This document shows, piece by piece, positions 28,584 to 38,156 of a DNA stretch of 55,558 nt. Under the pieces are notes generated by a model, which saw nothing but the letters and a program-made list of their open reading frames with translations, had not been told where the DNA came from and did no database searches. Location: NCBI GenBank assembly GCA_902634515.1, contig CACPKH010000007.1:1-55558 (forward strand), written 5' to 3'. This DNA comes from an uncultured Prochlorococcus sp. (GTDB lineage Bacteria > Cyanobacteriota > Cyanobacteriia > PCC-6307 > Cyanobiaceae). Position numbers and translations under genes: made by a program. Positions within the stretch are counted from its first letter, which is position 1. Each line of letters starts with the position of its first letter.

Positions 28584-30659
28584 GTGGCTCGCGCCTTTAA
28601 CCTGGAACGTGTAAGAAATATTGGTATTGCAGCGCACATTGACGCTGGAAAAACCACTACAACTGAAAGGATTCTCTTTTATTCTGGAGTAGTCCATAAA
28701 ATCGGTGAAGTGCATGATGGTGCAGCAGTTACCGATTGGATGGCTCAGGAAAGAGAAAGAGGAATAACCATTACTGCTGCTGCAATTTCAACAAGCTGGC
28801 AAGATCACAGGATTAACATTATTGATACTCCTGGTCACGTTGATTTCACTATTGAAGTGGAACGATCCATGAGGGTCCTTGATGGAGTGATAGCAGTATT
28901 TTGTGCGGTGGGAGGAGTGCAACCTCAATCAGAAACAGTTTGGCGTCAGGCAGATCGCTACTCCGTCCCTAGGATGGTTTTTGTTAATAAGATGGACCGA
29001 ACTGGAGCTGATTTTCTAAAGGTCTATGGACAAATTAAAGATAGGCTCAAGGCTAATGCCGCTCCAATTCAACTTCCTATTGGCGCAGAAGGAGACCTTT
29101 CAGGAATTATTGACCTTGTAGCAAATAAGGCTTACATCTATAAAAATGATCTGGGGACTGATATTGAAGAGACAGAAATTCCTGCTGATATGGCAGATCA
29201 AGCGGCAGAATGGAGAGAAAAACTGATGGAAACAGTTGCTGAGACAGATGAAACTTTGATTGAACAGTTTTTGGAAAACGGAGAATTAACTGAAGATGAA
29301 TTAAAGAGGGGTATCCGAGAAGGTGTTCTAAATCATGGTCTTGTCCCTCTGCTTTGTGGATCTGCATTTAAGAACAAAGGAGTTCAATTAGTCCTTGATG
29401 CAGTTGTTGATTATTTACCAGCTCCTGTAGATGTCCCTCCTATTCAAGGAGTCTTGCCAAGTGGCGATGATGCTGTAAGACCATCTGATGACAGTGAGCC
29501 TTTTAGTGCGCTTGCGTTCAAAGTAATGGCTGATCCGTATGGGAAATTGACTTTTGTGAGAATGTATTCAGGTGTTCTTGAAAAGGGTAGTTATGTTCTC
29601 AATTCAACTAAAGACGCAAAAGAGAGAATTTCGAGATTGGTAATTCTAAAAGCAGATGATCGTGAAGAGGTTGATCAACTAAGAGCCGGAGATTTAGGAG
29701 CTGTTCTTGGATTAAAAAATACAACTACTGGAGATACTCTTTGTTCAACAGATGAACCTATTGTTTTAGAAACATTATTTGTTCCTGAACCAGTTATTTC
29801 AGTTGCTGTTGAGCCAAAAACAAAAGGTGACATGGAAAAGCTTTCAAAAGCTTTAGTTGCATTGGCTGAAGAAGATCCAACTTTCAGAGTTAGTACTGAT
29901 CAAGAGACAAATCAAACTGTCATTGCAGGCATGGGTGAATTGCATCTTGAAATTCTTGTTGATCGAATGCTCAGAGAATTTAAAGTTGAAGCGAATATAG
30001 GTGCCCCTCAAGTTTCATATAGAGAAACAATTCGCTCTAGTTCGAAAGGAGAAGGTAAGTTTGCTCGTCAAACTGGAGGAAAAGGCCAATATGGTCATGT
30101 AGTTATTGAAATGGAACCTGGCGAACCTGGCTCAGGGTTTGAATTTGTAAATAAAATTGTTGGAGGAGTTGTACCTAAGGAATATATCGGTCCTGCATCT
30201 AATGGGATGAAAGAGACTTGTGAATCTGGTGTACTTGCTGGATATCCATTGATAGATGTAAAGGTAACTATGGTAGATGGTTCTTTTCATGATGTTGATT
30301 CATCAGAAATGGCGTTTAAGATCGCAGGTTCTATGGCATTTAAAGATGGGGTTAAAAAATGCAACCCTGTTCTCCTTGAACCAATGATGAAAGTAGAAGT
30401 AGAAGTCCCAGAAGATTTCCTAGGTTCTATTATTGGAGATCTGTCCTCACGAAGAGGCCAAGTAGAAGGTCAATCCATTGAGGATGGCCAATCTAAGGTT
30501 CAATCCAAAGTTCCTTTGGCTGAAATGTTTGGCTACGCTACTCAACTTCGATCTATGACCCAAGGTCGAGGTATATTTTCCATGGAGTTCAGCAATTATG
30601 AGGAAGTTCCTCGAAATGTTGCTGAAGCCATCATTTCCAAGAATCAGGGCAATTCCTGA
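28584..30659 (+). CDS. fusA: elongation factor G
   Basis: GTPase that drives ribosomal translocation. It has 691 residues with a GTG start at 28584. The G motifs are [15 protein letters not shown], the switch region with [17 protein letters not shown] and NKMDRTGAD. Domains II to V follow, with [19 protein letters not shown] in domain IV. It lies in the conserved rpsL-rpsG-fusA-tuf order. Confidence 0.98.
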   Translation: MARAFNLERVRNIGIAAHIDAGKTTTTERILFYSGVVHKIGEVHDGAAVTDWMAQERERGITITAAAISTSWQDHRINIIDTPGHVDFTIEVERSMRVLDGVIAVFCAVGGVQPQSETVWRQADRYSVPRMVFVNKMDRTGADFLKVYGQIKDRLKANAAPIQLPIGAEGDLSGIIDLVANKAYIYKNDLGTDIEETEIPADMADQAAEWREKLMETVAETDETLIEQFLENGELTEDELKRGIREGVLNHGLVPLLCGSAFKNKGVQLVLDAVVDYLPAPVDVPPIQGVLPSGDDAVRPSDDSEPFSALAFKVMADPYGKLTFVRMYSGVLEKGSYVLNSTKDAKERISRLVILKADDREEVDQLRAGDLGAVLGLKNTTTGDTLCSTDEPIVLETLFVPEPVISVAVEPKTKGDMEKLSKALVALAEEDPTFRVSTDQETNQTVIAGMGELHLEILVDRMLREFKVEANIGAPQVSYRETIRSSSKGEGKFARQTGGKGQYGHVVIEMEPGEPGSGFEFVNKIVGGVVPKEYIGPASNGMKETCESGVLAGYPLIDVKVTMVDGSFHDVDSSEMAFKIAGSMAFKDGVKKCNPVLLEPMMKVEVEVPEDFLGSIIGDLSSRRGQVEGQSIEDGQSKVQSKVPLAEMFGYATQLRSMTQGRGIFSMEFSNYEEVPRNVAEAIISKNQGNS

Positions 30660-30699
30660 TCTCTGCAATCCATTATTATTTTCCTGATTCTTTAAACAA

Positions 30700-31893
30700 A
30701 TGGCTAGAGAGAAGTTCGAAAGAAACAAACCTCATGTCAACATCGGCACTATTGGTCATGTTGATCATGGGAAAACAACTCTTACAGCAGCAATTACTAA
30801 TGTGCTAGCTAAAAAGGGTCAAGCAAAAGCCCAAGATTATGGTGATATCGATGGCGCTCCTGAAGAGCGTGAAAGAGGCATCACTATTAATACTGCCCAT
30901 GTGGAGTATGAGACCACAGCAAGGCATTATGCACACGTAGATTGTCCTGGCCACGCTGATTATGTAAAAAACATGATCACAGGAGCTGCTCAGATGGATG
31001 GAGCAATTCTTGTTTGTGCAGCTACTGATGGTCCAATGGCTCAAACAAAGGAACACATTCTTTTAGCTAAACAAGTTGGTGTACCAGCTTTGGTTGTTGC
31101 TTTAAATAAGTGCGACATGGTTGATGATGAAGAAATTATTGAACTCGTCGAGATGGAGATTGGTGAGCTTTTGGAAGGATATGGGTTCAAAGATGTTCCA
31201 ATCGTGAAAGTATCTGGGTTAAAGGCGTTAGAAGGTGATGCTGAATGGGAGTCCAAAGTTGAAGAGCTAATGTCTGCTGTTGATGAAAGTATCCCTGAGC
31301 CTGAAAGAGAAATTGATAAGCCTTTCTTAATGGCTGTTGAAGACGTTTTTTCTATTACAGGTAGAGGAACAGTTGCTACAGGTCGTATTGAAAGAGGAAA
31401 GGTAAAAGTAGGAGAAGAGGTTGAAATTGTTGGAATTAGAGACACCAGGCTGACTACAGTTACAGGTGTGGAGATGTTCCGAAAGCTTCTAGATGAGGGA
31501 ATGGCAGGAGATAATGTAGGCCTTCTTCTTAGGGGAGTTCAAAAAGAAGATATTGAACGAGGTATGGTTCTTGTGAAAAAAGGCTCTATTACTCCTCATA
31601 CCCAATTTGAAGGACAAGTTTATGTTCTCAAAAAGGAGGAAGGAGGGAGGCATACGCCTTTCTTTGCTGGATATCGTCCTCAGTTTTATATACGTACAAC
31701 AGATGTAACTGGACAAATCACTGCTTTTACTGCCGAAGATGGAAGTAATGTTGAAATGGTTATGCCTGGAGACAACATTAAGATGACTGGAGAGTTGATT
31801 TGCCCAGTAGCTATTGAGCAAGGAATGAGATTTGCTATTAGAGAAGGTGGGCGAACAATTGGGGCAGGTGTTGTTTCAAAAATTCTTAAATAA
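30700..31893 (+). CDS. tuf: elongation factor Tu
   Basis: Delivers aminoacyl-tRNA to the ribosome. It has 397 residues. The G motifs are [34 protein letters not shown] and [10 protein letters not shown]; domain II has [13 protein letters not shown] and domain III has [15 protein letters not shown]. It follows fusA by 40 bases. A strong hairpin with no T-run separates it from rpsJ. Confidence 0.98.
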   Translation: MAREKFERNKPHVNIGTIGHVDHGKTTLTAAITNVLAKKGQAKAQDYGDIDGAPEERERGITINTAHVEYETTARHYAHVDCPGHADYVKNMITGAAQMDGAILVCAATDGPMAQTKEHILLAKQVGVPALVVALNKCDMVDDEEIIELVEMEIGELLEGYGFKDVPIVKVSGLKALEGDAEWESKVEELMSAVDESIPEPEREIDKPFLMAVEDVFSITGRGTVATGRIERGKVKVGEEVEIVGIRDTRLTTVTGVEMFRKLLDEGMAGDNVGLLLRGVQKEDIERGMVLVKKGSITPHTQFEGQVYVLKKEEGGRHTPFFAGYRPQFYIRTTDVTGQITAFTAEDGSNVEMVMPGDNIKMTGELICPVAIEQGMRFAIREGGRTIGAGVVSKILK

Positions 31894-31899
31894 CACATT

Positions 31900-31942
31900 A
31901 TTTAAACGATGATTAGGAAATTTGCTTAGTCATCGTTTAAAT
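31900..31942 (+). promoter_or_regulatory. strong hairpin after tuf
   Basis: Bases 31900-31917 can pair with 31925-31942 as an 18-bp stem, with thirteen perfect outer pairs (arms TTTAAACGATGA and TCATCGTTTAAA plus one A-T) and two G-U wobbles inside, around a 7-base loop. No T-run follows. It may mark the 3' end of a processed tuf mRNA or partly separate rpsJ from the upstream genes. Confidence 0.7.
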
Positions 31943-31956
31943 TAATAAACCAATGT

Positions 31957-31981
31957 TTCATGAATTTTCATTATTCATGAA
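31957..31981 (+). repeat. second inverted repeat between tuf and rpsJ
   Basis: Two copies of the self-complementary TTCATGAA (31957-31964 and 31974-31981) can pair with each other around a 9-base loop. They lie 15 bases after the tuf hairpin and 65 bases before rpsJ. The function is unknown. Confidence 0.5.
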
Positions 31982-32045
31982 CCTTGATCAAGGACCTTGA
32001 AAATTAATTTCTTTCCCTTTCTTGAGGAAACAAACTGGAACTGTT

Positions 32046-32366
32046 ATGACAACCGCTATTGCTCAGCAGAAGATAAGAATTCGCCTGAAAGCTTTTGATA
32101 GGCGGATGTTAGATCTTTCATGCGAAAAAATAATTGAAACTGCTGATAACACAGCAGCTACGGCAATTGGGCCAATCCCTTTGCCTACTAAGAGAAAGAT
32201 TTATTGCGTTTTAAGATCTCCTCATGTAGACAAGGATTCACGAGAGCATTTTGAGACTCGAACACATAGAAGGATTATTGATATATATAGTCCTTCTGCT
32301 AAAACAATTGATGCTTTGATGAAGCTTGATTTGCCAAGTGGAGTTGATATTGAAGTTAAGCTCTAA
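32046..32366 (+). CDS. rpsJ: 30S ribosomal protein S10
   Basis: S10, also the NusE partner in antitermination complexes. From the ATG at 32046 there are 106 residues, starting [53 protein letters not shown] is covered by family-conserved blocks. A TTG at 32022 would add eight unconserved residues. It ends the str cluster, as in other cyanobacteria. Confidence 0.98.
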   Translation: MTTAIAQQKIRIRLKAFDRRMLDLSCEKIIETADNTAATAIGPIPLPTKRKIYCVLRSPHVDKDSREHFETRTHRRIIDIYSPSAKTIDALMKLDLPSGVDIEVKL

Positions 32367-32432
32367 TGCAAGAGATCTCTCAAAATGGTCAATAAGTAAT
32401 TAGTATCTAAAGTACTTTGGGATAATTTTCCT

Positions 32433-33095
32433 GTGACAGATCTATCAGTCAGGGAATTACCTCTATTTCCTTTGCCTGATGTGGTTTTATTCCCTCAGGA
32501 GGTACTTCCGTTGCATATTTTCGAGTCAAGATATCGAATAATGCTTAAAACAGTCCTAGAGGCTGATAGCCGCTTTGGAGTAGTCAGAATAAACCCCAAT
32601 AATAAAAAAATTGCAGATATTGGTTGTTGTGCTCAAATCATTAGACATCAATCTACTGAAGATGGACGAAGCAATATTGTTACTGTTGGACAGCAAAGGT
32701 TTCAGATTCTTGAAATTACAAGACAGGCTCCTTTCTTATCAGGATTAGTTAGTTGGATAGATGATGATCAGATTGAGAATCATGACGAATTAAAGCAACT
32801 TTCAGAATCTGTCTTGCTTGCTTTGAAAGATGTTGTCTCTCTTACAGCAAAGTTGACAGATTCGGAAAGGTCTTTGCCAGATGATTTGCCAGAGATGCCA
32901 AGAGAATTATCATTTTGGATAGCTTCTCATTTAGGTGGTCAAGTTGCTGAAGAGCAGCAGTATTTATTAGAAATGAAAAATACAACAAATAGACTTTTAC
33001 GTGAATATGAGATGCTTGATCATACGCGTAGGCAACTTGCAGCAAGAACTGTATTGAAAGAAACATTAAATAATGCAGATAAACCAAATAGTTAA
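32433..33095 (+). CDS. Lon N-terminal (LON substrate-binding) domain protein
   Basis: A stand-alone LON-N (PUA-like) domain protein, 220 residues, without the AAA or protease parts of Lon. The start is a GTG at 32433. The family pattern ELPLFPLPDVVLFPQEVLPL, then HIFESRYRIMLKTVLEADSR and FGVVRI, is clear, and the rest is helical with a coiled-coil tendency (EMKNTTNRLLREYEMLDH). A role in protein quality control is often supposed but not proven. Its stop overlaps the next start as TAATG. Confidence 0.9.
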   Translation: MTDLSVRELPLFPLPDVVLFPQEVLPLHIFESRYRIMLKTVLEADSRFGVVRINPNNKKIADIGCCAQIIRHQSTEDGRSNIVTVGQQRFQILEITRQAPFLSGLVSWIDDDQIENHDELKQLSESVLLALKDVVSLTAKLTDSERSLPDDLPEMPRELSFWIASHLGGQVAEEQQYLLEMKNTTNRLLREYEMLDHTRRQLAARTVLKETLNNADKPNS

Positions 33096-34027
33096 TGATC
33101 CCTATCTTTTTAATATCTGGCTCACTGGCCTTTTCTTTGTTTTTATTATTTAAATGGTCTAAAAATAATAGAAAATATATTTCTAGAAATAGTGTTTCTT
33201 TAGCATATGATTCGTGGACTAAAGATCGTCTTTTAGAGAAATTATGGGGGGAACATATTCATCTTGGCTATTACAAAGATTACTCTATTAAGTCAGACTT
33301 TAAAGAAGCAAAGGTTGAATTTGTTCATCAGTTGGTTAGATGGAGTGGCTTTGATAAGCTCCCTAAAGGATCGAGAATTCTTGATGTTGGTTGTGGTATA
33401 GGTGGAAGTGCAAGAATCCTTGCAAGAGAATATCAGTTTGATGTTCTTGGAATAAGTATTAGTTCAGAGCAAGTTAAAAGAGCTAATGAATTAACTTCTC
33501 AAGATTTGCCATGCCAATTTAAAGTTATGGATGCTCTTGATTTGCAATTAGAAGAAGGATCATTTGATGGTATATGGAGTGTTGAAGCTGGCGCACATAT
33601 GCCTAATAAGCAACTTTATGCTGATGAAATGCTTAGGGTATTACGTCCTGGAGGGATTTTAGCTATTGCAGATTGGAATCAGAGAGATATAAATGTTAAA
33701 CCAAAGACTTTCTTGGAAAATATTGTGATGAAAGAGTTGCTTTATCAATGGTCTCACCCAGAATTTGCAAGCATTAAATCTTTTAGAAAAAATTTATTAA
33801 GCAGTAAATATTGTGGAGGCCCCGTTGATATTGATGATTGGACAGAATTTACATTACCTTCATGGACTGACTCTATTCTGGAAGGAATTAAAAGACCAAA
33901 CGTATTTATTGAATTAGGTCCTCAGTCTTTTCTTCAAGGCTTTCGAGAAATTCCAACAATTTTATTAATGAGGTGGGCATTTAAAGTTGGATTAATGCAA
34001 TTTGGTGTTTTTAAAACAAGAGGTTGA
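33095..34027 (+). CDS. prenyl-benzoquinol methyltransferase (MPBQ/MSBQ type)
   Basis: SAM-dependent methyltransferase resembling Synechocystis 2-methyl-6-phytylbenzoquinol methyltransferase, used for plastoquinone and tocopherol synthesis. It has 310 residues. Residues 2-19 form a membrane anchor. SAM motif I is ILDVGCGIGGSARILA (95-110), then VWSVEAG-like GIWSVEAGAHMPNKQ and VLRPGGILAIADWNQRD. The C-terminus PTILLMRWAFKVGLMQFGVF matches that group from end to end. It starts within the stop of the LON-N gene (TAATG), suggesting coupling. Exact substrate is inferred. Confidence 0.88.
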   Translation: MIPIFLISGSLAFSLFLLFKWSKNNRKYISRNSVSLAYDSWTKDRLLEKLWGEHIHLGYYKDYSIKSDFKEAKVEFVHQLVRWSGFDKLPKGSRILDVGCGIGGSARILAREYQFDVLGISISSEQVKRANELTSQDLPCQFKVMDALDLQLEEGSFDGIWSVEAGAHMPNKQLYADEMLRVLRPGGILAIADWNQRDINVKPKTFLENIVMKELLYQWSHPEFASIKSFRKNLLSSKYCGGPVDIDDWTEFTLPSWTDSILEGIKRPNVFIELGPQSFLQGFREIPTILLMRWAFKVGLMQFGVFKTRG

Positions 34028-34032
34028 TCTGA

Positions 34033-34872
34033 TTATAATTCCATTTCAGAACTTATATAAGAGCCAAAATTTACAATATGTTCACAGAATGGATTTAATT
34101 CTTTTTTTAGTTTCTCATTAAGATTGTTGATATTTTTTCTTAATTCAATATCAACAAAAAAAACATATTCACCTAATTCTCTTTTTGAGGGACGAGATTC
34201 TATGCGACTCATGTTTAGTCCTAATTCAGCAATGCAATTTAAAGCTTTTAATAATGCTCCTGGAGTATTTGATTTTAATGAAAATGCCAGACTAGTAATT
34301 TCTCCTTCTTGATTTTGTTCTTTGTTTTCTAGTAATACAAAACGAGTCCTATTACCTGCTACATCATTAATTGGATATGCAAGCTCTTGAAGGCCTTTGA
34401 AGCCCGAAGATAATCGCGGGCCTATAGCAGCGCGGAATTTACTGCCTAGTACCATCCTGACGGCTTCTGAAGTTGAATTTGTCGGCAATTGTATTGCGCG
34501 CGGTAAGTTTTGGTTTAGCCATCCACTGCATTGGGCAAGTGCTTGAGGATGTGACAAAACTTCTGATACTCCTTCTAGAGGACCGCTACTTATTAATGCG
34601 TGTTTGATTGGTATTACTAGTGCTCTCCTAATAAATAGGTTTGGATTCCCCCATAATCCATCTAAGGTTGCTGTAACTCCTCCTTCTACAGAATTTTCTA
34701 TAGGTACTACAGCAGCTTCACAATGTTTATTGGCAACATATTCAATAACTGATCTGAGTCCAGGCAGTGGCAAGAACTCAGTATGCTCAAGGCTTTCAAG
34801 CTTTGCTAAAGCACTAGCAGCTTTTTCTGCATACGTTCCTTTTGGTCCGAGATAGGCCACTTGAGTTGGCAT
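34033..34872 (-). CDS. pheA: prephenate dehydratase
   Basis: Converts prephenate to phenylpyruvate in phenylalanine synthesis. The ATG at 34872 gives 279 residues starting MPTQVAYLGPKGTYAEKAA; a start at 34953 would add 27 residues that do not fit the family. The catalytic domain shows VPIENSVEGGVTATLD and the TRF motif in GNRTRFVLL. The C-terminal ACT domain has GALLKAL and the ESRPSKRELGEYVFFVD phenylalanine-sensing segment, so feedback inhibition is expected. It ends 5 bases from the convergent methyltransferase. Confidence 0.96.
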   Translation of the reverse strand: MPTQVAYLGPKGTYAEKAASALAKLESLEHTEFLPLPGLRSVIEYVANKHCEAAVVPIENSVEGGVTATLDGLWGNPNLFIRRALVIPIKHALISSGPLEGVSEVLSHPQALAQCSGWLNQNLPRAIQLPTNSTSEAVRMVLGSKFRAAIGPRLSSGFKGLQELAYPINDVAGNRTRFVLLENKEQNQEGEITSLAFSLKSNTPGALLKALNCIAELGLNMSRIESRPSKRELGEYVFFVDIELRKNINNLNEKLKKELNPFCEHIVNFGSYISSEMEL

Positions 34873-34926
34873 TAGTGAAAAAAGAGTGCAAGTGTCGATA
34901 TGATCATGCCGCGTCTGTTGCCAATC

Positions 34927-35451
34927 ATGTCTTTGGCTTTTGATGCCAGGCAAAAAATTGATTTGCCAGTAAACAGCAATGTAGAGCGACTTCCTGATTA
35001 TCTCTTACAACAGGAAAGGGTTGTGGGTGCAATGCTGGATTCGAAGAAATTAATTGCTTTAGGGCAAGGAAAATTCCGTTACAAAGTTACAAGTTTTAAG
35101 GTTTTTCAATTGCAAGTGAATCCTGTTGTATCGATCGCAGTGGTTAATACCGAGAATCTTTTGCAGATGCATGCAACAGATAGCACTTTGGATGGTTTGG
35201 GCTTAGTTGACGACTTTGAATTGAAACTTGACGCAAATTTACGAGCTACTAATAAAGGATTAGAAGGTGAGGCTTTATTAGGCGTGAAAGTCAGTCAACC
35301 ACCTTTATTGAAATTAATTCCACCAAGAATTCTTGAGTCAACAGGTCAATCAATTTTAAATGGAATTTTACTTGGCATAAAAGGAAGGGTTACTCATCAA
35401 TTGATTCAAGATTTTAAACAGTGGTGCCAAGAGAATGAGTTGGTTAATTAG
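34927..35451 (+). CDS. DUF1997 family protein
   Basis: A cyanobacterial and plastid protein family of unknown function. The ATG at 34927 gives 174 residues starting MSLAFDARQKIDLPV; ATGs at 34900 and 34906 would add nine or seven residues. DYLLQQERVVGAMLDSKKLIAL, then FRYKVTSFKVFQLQVNPVVSI, and the C-terminal LLKLIPPRILESTGQSILNG fit the DUF1997 pattern of a beta-rich domain with a helical end. It is divergent from pheA, and its last 8 bases overlap the opposite rnhB. Confidence 0.85.
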   Translation: MSLAFDARQKIDLPVNSNVERLPDYLLQQERVVGAMLDSKKLIALGQGKFRYKVTSFKVFQLQVNPVVSIAVVNTENLLQMHATDSTLDGLGLVDDFELKLDANLRATNKGLEGEALLGVKVSQPPLLKLIPPRILESTGQSILNGILLGIKGRVTHQLIQDFKQWCQENELVN

Positions 35452-36037
35452 ATGACATTAATTTTGAAAGAAATGTCGTTCTATGCATTTCTGTAGGACC
35501 TAATTTCTTGATAGCTTTGCAATGAAATGCTGTCCCATAACCTACATTTGTTTCAAGTCCATATAAGGGGTATTCCAAGGCAAATTCTTTTATGAGCTTA
35601 TCTCTAGCTTCTTTTGCTAAAACGCTTGCAGCAGCAATTTCAGAAGATTTACTTTCACCTTTGATTAATGTCTTTTGTTTGCCTTCCCAAATACGAATAG
35701 GCAAAGATCCATCAACTAAAATTAACTCTGGTTTAATTGATAAACCAAAAATAGCTCTAATCATTGCCTTTTCGGTCGCATATCTAATACCTAAGGCATC
35801 AATTTCTCCAGACGAAGCTTGACCTATTGACCAAGAGCATGAAAGTTCCTTGATAAGAGGAACTAAATGTGCCCTTTTGCTTGATGTTAGTAATTTGCTA
35901 TCTTTTAAACCCTCTTCAGTTAATTTCAAACCATTTTTTTTACTTAATACCACTGCACACGCATAAACGGGCCCAAATAATGCACCTTTACCTACTTCAT
36001 CTATACCAGCGATTGTTTTAATTCTCGTCAATTTCAT
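35444..36037 (-). CDS. rnhB: ribonuclease HII
   Basis: Cleaves RNA in RNA-DNA hybrids and at single ribonucleotides in DNA. The ATG at 36037 gives 197 residues starting MKLTRIKTIAGIDEVGKGAL, with active-site D13 and E14; the further acidic residues are in LILVDGSLPI and the ASVLAKEARDKLI block. An ATG at 36076 would add 13 residues unlike the family. The start overlaps the last 20 bases of rne, and the polyarginine codons of rne provide its purine-rich upstream region, so translation is probably coupled. Confidence 0.96.
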   Translation of the reverse strand: MKLTRIKTIAGIDEVGKGALFGPVYACAVVLSKKNGLKLTEEGLKDSKLLTSSKRAHLVPLIKELSCSWSIGQASSGEIDALGIRYATEKAMIRAIFGLSIKPELILVDGSLPIRIWEGKQKTLIKGESKSSEIAAASVLAKEARDKLIKEFALEYPLYGLETNVGYGTAFHCKAIKKLGPTEMHRTTFLSKLMSSN

Positions 36038-37913
36038 TAGAAGCTGATGACCTTCTTCTTCTCCTTCTTGAGTCATCTATTTCTTTTTCAGAATCATCTT
36101 TATCAGATTCATTTGGGTTAATATTTTCAGAATCTTCTTTTTCTTCAGACTGACTAATATCAATTTTTTCGTGTAGATTTTTATCTTTTCCTTTTTTTAT
36201 CATTTCGCTTTCTTCTGCCTTCTTTATTATTTCTTTCTCAGTACTTGAATTATCAATACTAACTTTACTTGTTTCACGACTATTTAAGGGCTTACCTTTT
36301 TTTGTCTTTTTACCTGCATTCTCTCCCAGTTGTTTCTGAAATTCTTCCAGAACAATTTCTGCATCTTCCCCTTCTCTAATTATATGTACCAAATGATTAT
36401 TATTGGAAGGTTGTTGATCTAAAAGTAGTTTTGGATTTAAGCCTAAAGAACTATATACATATTCATGGTCTTCATCTATCTTAATCCCTATTATTTCAGG
36501 ATCTTGTTTTGAAGATGTCGCTTCTATTTCATTATTTTCTATGTTATTTGATGTTGCATTGCTTTCATTAACTTGCTGAGTTTCCTGTAACTTTTGCTTT
36601 ATATTATTTATATCTTGAGAGATGCTTGCTTTTTTGTTTGACTCTTCAGCTTGTATTAAGCCACCTTTAGTTGCCAGTGGTTGCAGATCTTCTTTACCAG
36701 GTATTTGAACAATATGTCCAAGACCATTGCAGCTAGAACAGGTTTTGCTAAAAAGCTCATAAATATTTTGGCCTTGTCTTTTACGAGTTAGTTCTACTAA
36801 ACCTAGTTCAGTTAATTGAGCTATTTGAGGCCTTGCTGCATCATTTTTGATCGAAGATGTGAAATATTCTAGTAATTGGAGTTGATCTCTTCTGGATTCC
36901 ATATCAATAAAATCTATTATAATTACTCCACCTATATTCCTTAATTTCAATTGCCTTGCTATTTCGATGGCAGCTTCACAGTTTGTCCAAAGAACTGTTT
37001 CTCGGGAATTTGCAGATCTTGTAAAAGAACCTGAATTTACATCTATAACAGTTAAAGCTTCAGTCGGTTCAATAATAATATAACCGCCAGATGGTAGATC
37101 TACCCTTGGCTTTAATGCATTGAAGATAGTGCTGTTTATTTTATAATGATCTAAGAAGTCTGTTGGTTCCGTGTGATGTTCAATTTCAATATTGTTTGCT
37201 GCACCTTTTAAGAAATTTTTAGCTCTTTCAGAAGCATTAGCTGTGTCAACAATTATTTTTACAAGATCTGGTTTCACATGATCACGAAGAACCCTATTTA
37301 TAAAATCCTCTTCTCTATTTAATAAGACTGGAGGCGATGAAACTTCCGCTGCATTTTGTATCGATTCCCATTGCTTTAAAAGATTTTCTAAATCGCTAAT
37401 AATTAACTCTTCATTTATCTCGTTAGCTTCTGAGCGAATAAGAAGACCAGTGCCTGGTGGCTTAATTAAAACTCCTAATGCGCGTAATCTGTTCCTTTCA
37501 TTTTCGGAATTGATTCTACGAGATATATTTACCCCTTGACCATTTGGTTGAAGTACTAGATATCTTCCAGGTAAAGATAAATTCCCAGTAAGCCTTGGTC
37601 CTTTTGAACCTGTAGGCTCTTTCATTACTTGAACTAAAACTTTCTGACGGGGCTCTAGTAATTCATTTATTCCTGATGCATTTTTTTTCAATCTTAGTGG
37701 TCCTAGATCTGTGACATGAATAAATCCATTTTTTTCACTTGCCCCAATATTGACAAAAGCGGCATCTATTCCTGGGAGAACGTTCTCAATGGTTCCTAGA
37801 AAAACATCTCCAATTTGATATCGACCCTGTGCGACGATGAATTCGTCTACTCTTTCATCTGTAAGCAAGGCTGCTATGCGCAGCTGCTCAGCGATGACAA
37901 TTTTTTGCGGCAT
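36018..37913 (-). CDS. rne: ribonuclease E/G family endoribonuclease
   Basis: Main mRNA-decay and rRNA-processing endonuclease. It has 631 residues. The S1 domain (about 35-120) has YQIGDVFLGTIENVLPGIDAAFVNIG; the catalytic core has VIDVNSGSFT and GGVIIIDFIDM with the metal-binding aspartates; the Zn-link is CSSCNGLGH. The C-terminal 190 residues are low-complexity, rich in Lys, Glu and Ser, and end with RRRRRRSSA (616-624), the nonapeptide reported to bind PNPase in cyanobacteria. It overlaps rnhB by 20 bases. A 243-base leader precedes it. Confidence 0.97.
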   Translation of the reverse strand: MPQKIVIAEQLRIAALLTDERVDEFIVAQGRYQIGDVFLGTIENVLPGIDAAFVNIGASEKNGFIHVTDLGPLRLKKNASGINELLEPRQKVLVQVMKEPTGSKGPRLTGNLSLPGRYLVLQPNGQGVNISRRINSENERNRLRALGVLIKPPGTGLLIRSEANEINEELIISDLENLLKQWESIQNAAEVSSPPVLLNREEDFINRVLRDHVKPDLVKIIVDTANASERAKNFLKGAANNIEIEHHTEPTDFLDHYKINSTIFNALKPRVDLPSGGYIIIEPTEALTVIDVNSGSFTRSANSRETVLWTNCEAAIEIARQLKLRNIGGVIIIDFIDMESRRDQLQLLEYFTSSIKNDAARPQIAQLTELGLVELTRKRQGQNIYELFSKTCSSCNGLGHIVQIPGKEDLQPLATKGGLIQAEESNKKASISQDINNIKQKLQETQQVNESNATSNNIENNEIEATSSKQDPEIIGIKIDEDHEYVYSSLGLNPKLLLDQQPSNNNHLVHIIREGEDAEIVLEEFQKQLGENAGKKTKKGKPLNSRETSKVSIDNSSTEKEIIKKAEESEMIKKGKDKNLHEKIDISQSEEKEDSENINPNESDKDDSEKEIDDSRRRRRRSSASNEIDEN

Positions 37914-38156
37914 ATAAGAAAAGTGATAATTCTGCTTAGTTGAGTATTTTCAAAATGTGCAGTCTCGCTGCGATGAGTTAGATAAAAAATTAAAAGCCAA
38001 AGTTCTTTGGAAGAAGTGGCAAAGTTGCTAATAAGCAATGATTTTTGTTATCCGAATGAGTCTGGTCGGACTTTTTGAGAAGAGATAAGCTTTTCTTCCT
38101 TAAAACTTAGGTATGGCAAGCTCTAAAGGAGCTCTGTCACTAACCCTATATATATA
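37914..38156 (-). promoter_or_regulatory. rne upstream region
   Basis: These 243 bases separate the radical SAM/DUF2344 gene from rne on the same strand. They contain no gene. Long 5' leaders on rne mRNAs mediate autoregulation in other bacteria, so an AU-rich leader here could have that role, but I do not see a specific conserved structure. A run of alternating TA lies at 38148-38158, next to the upstream stop codon. Confidence 0.35.
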
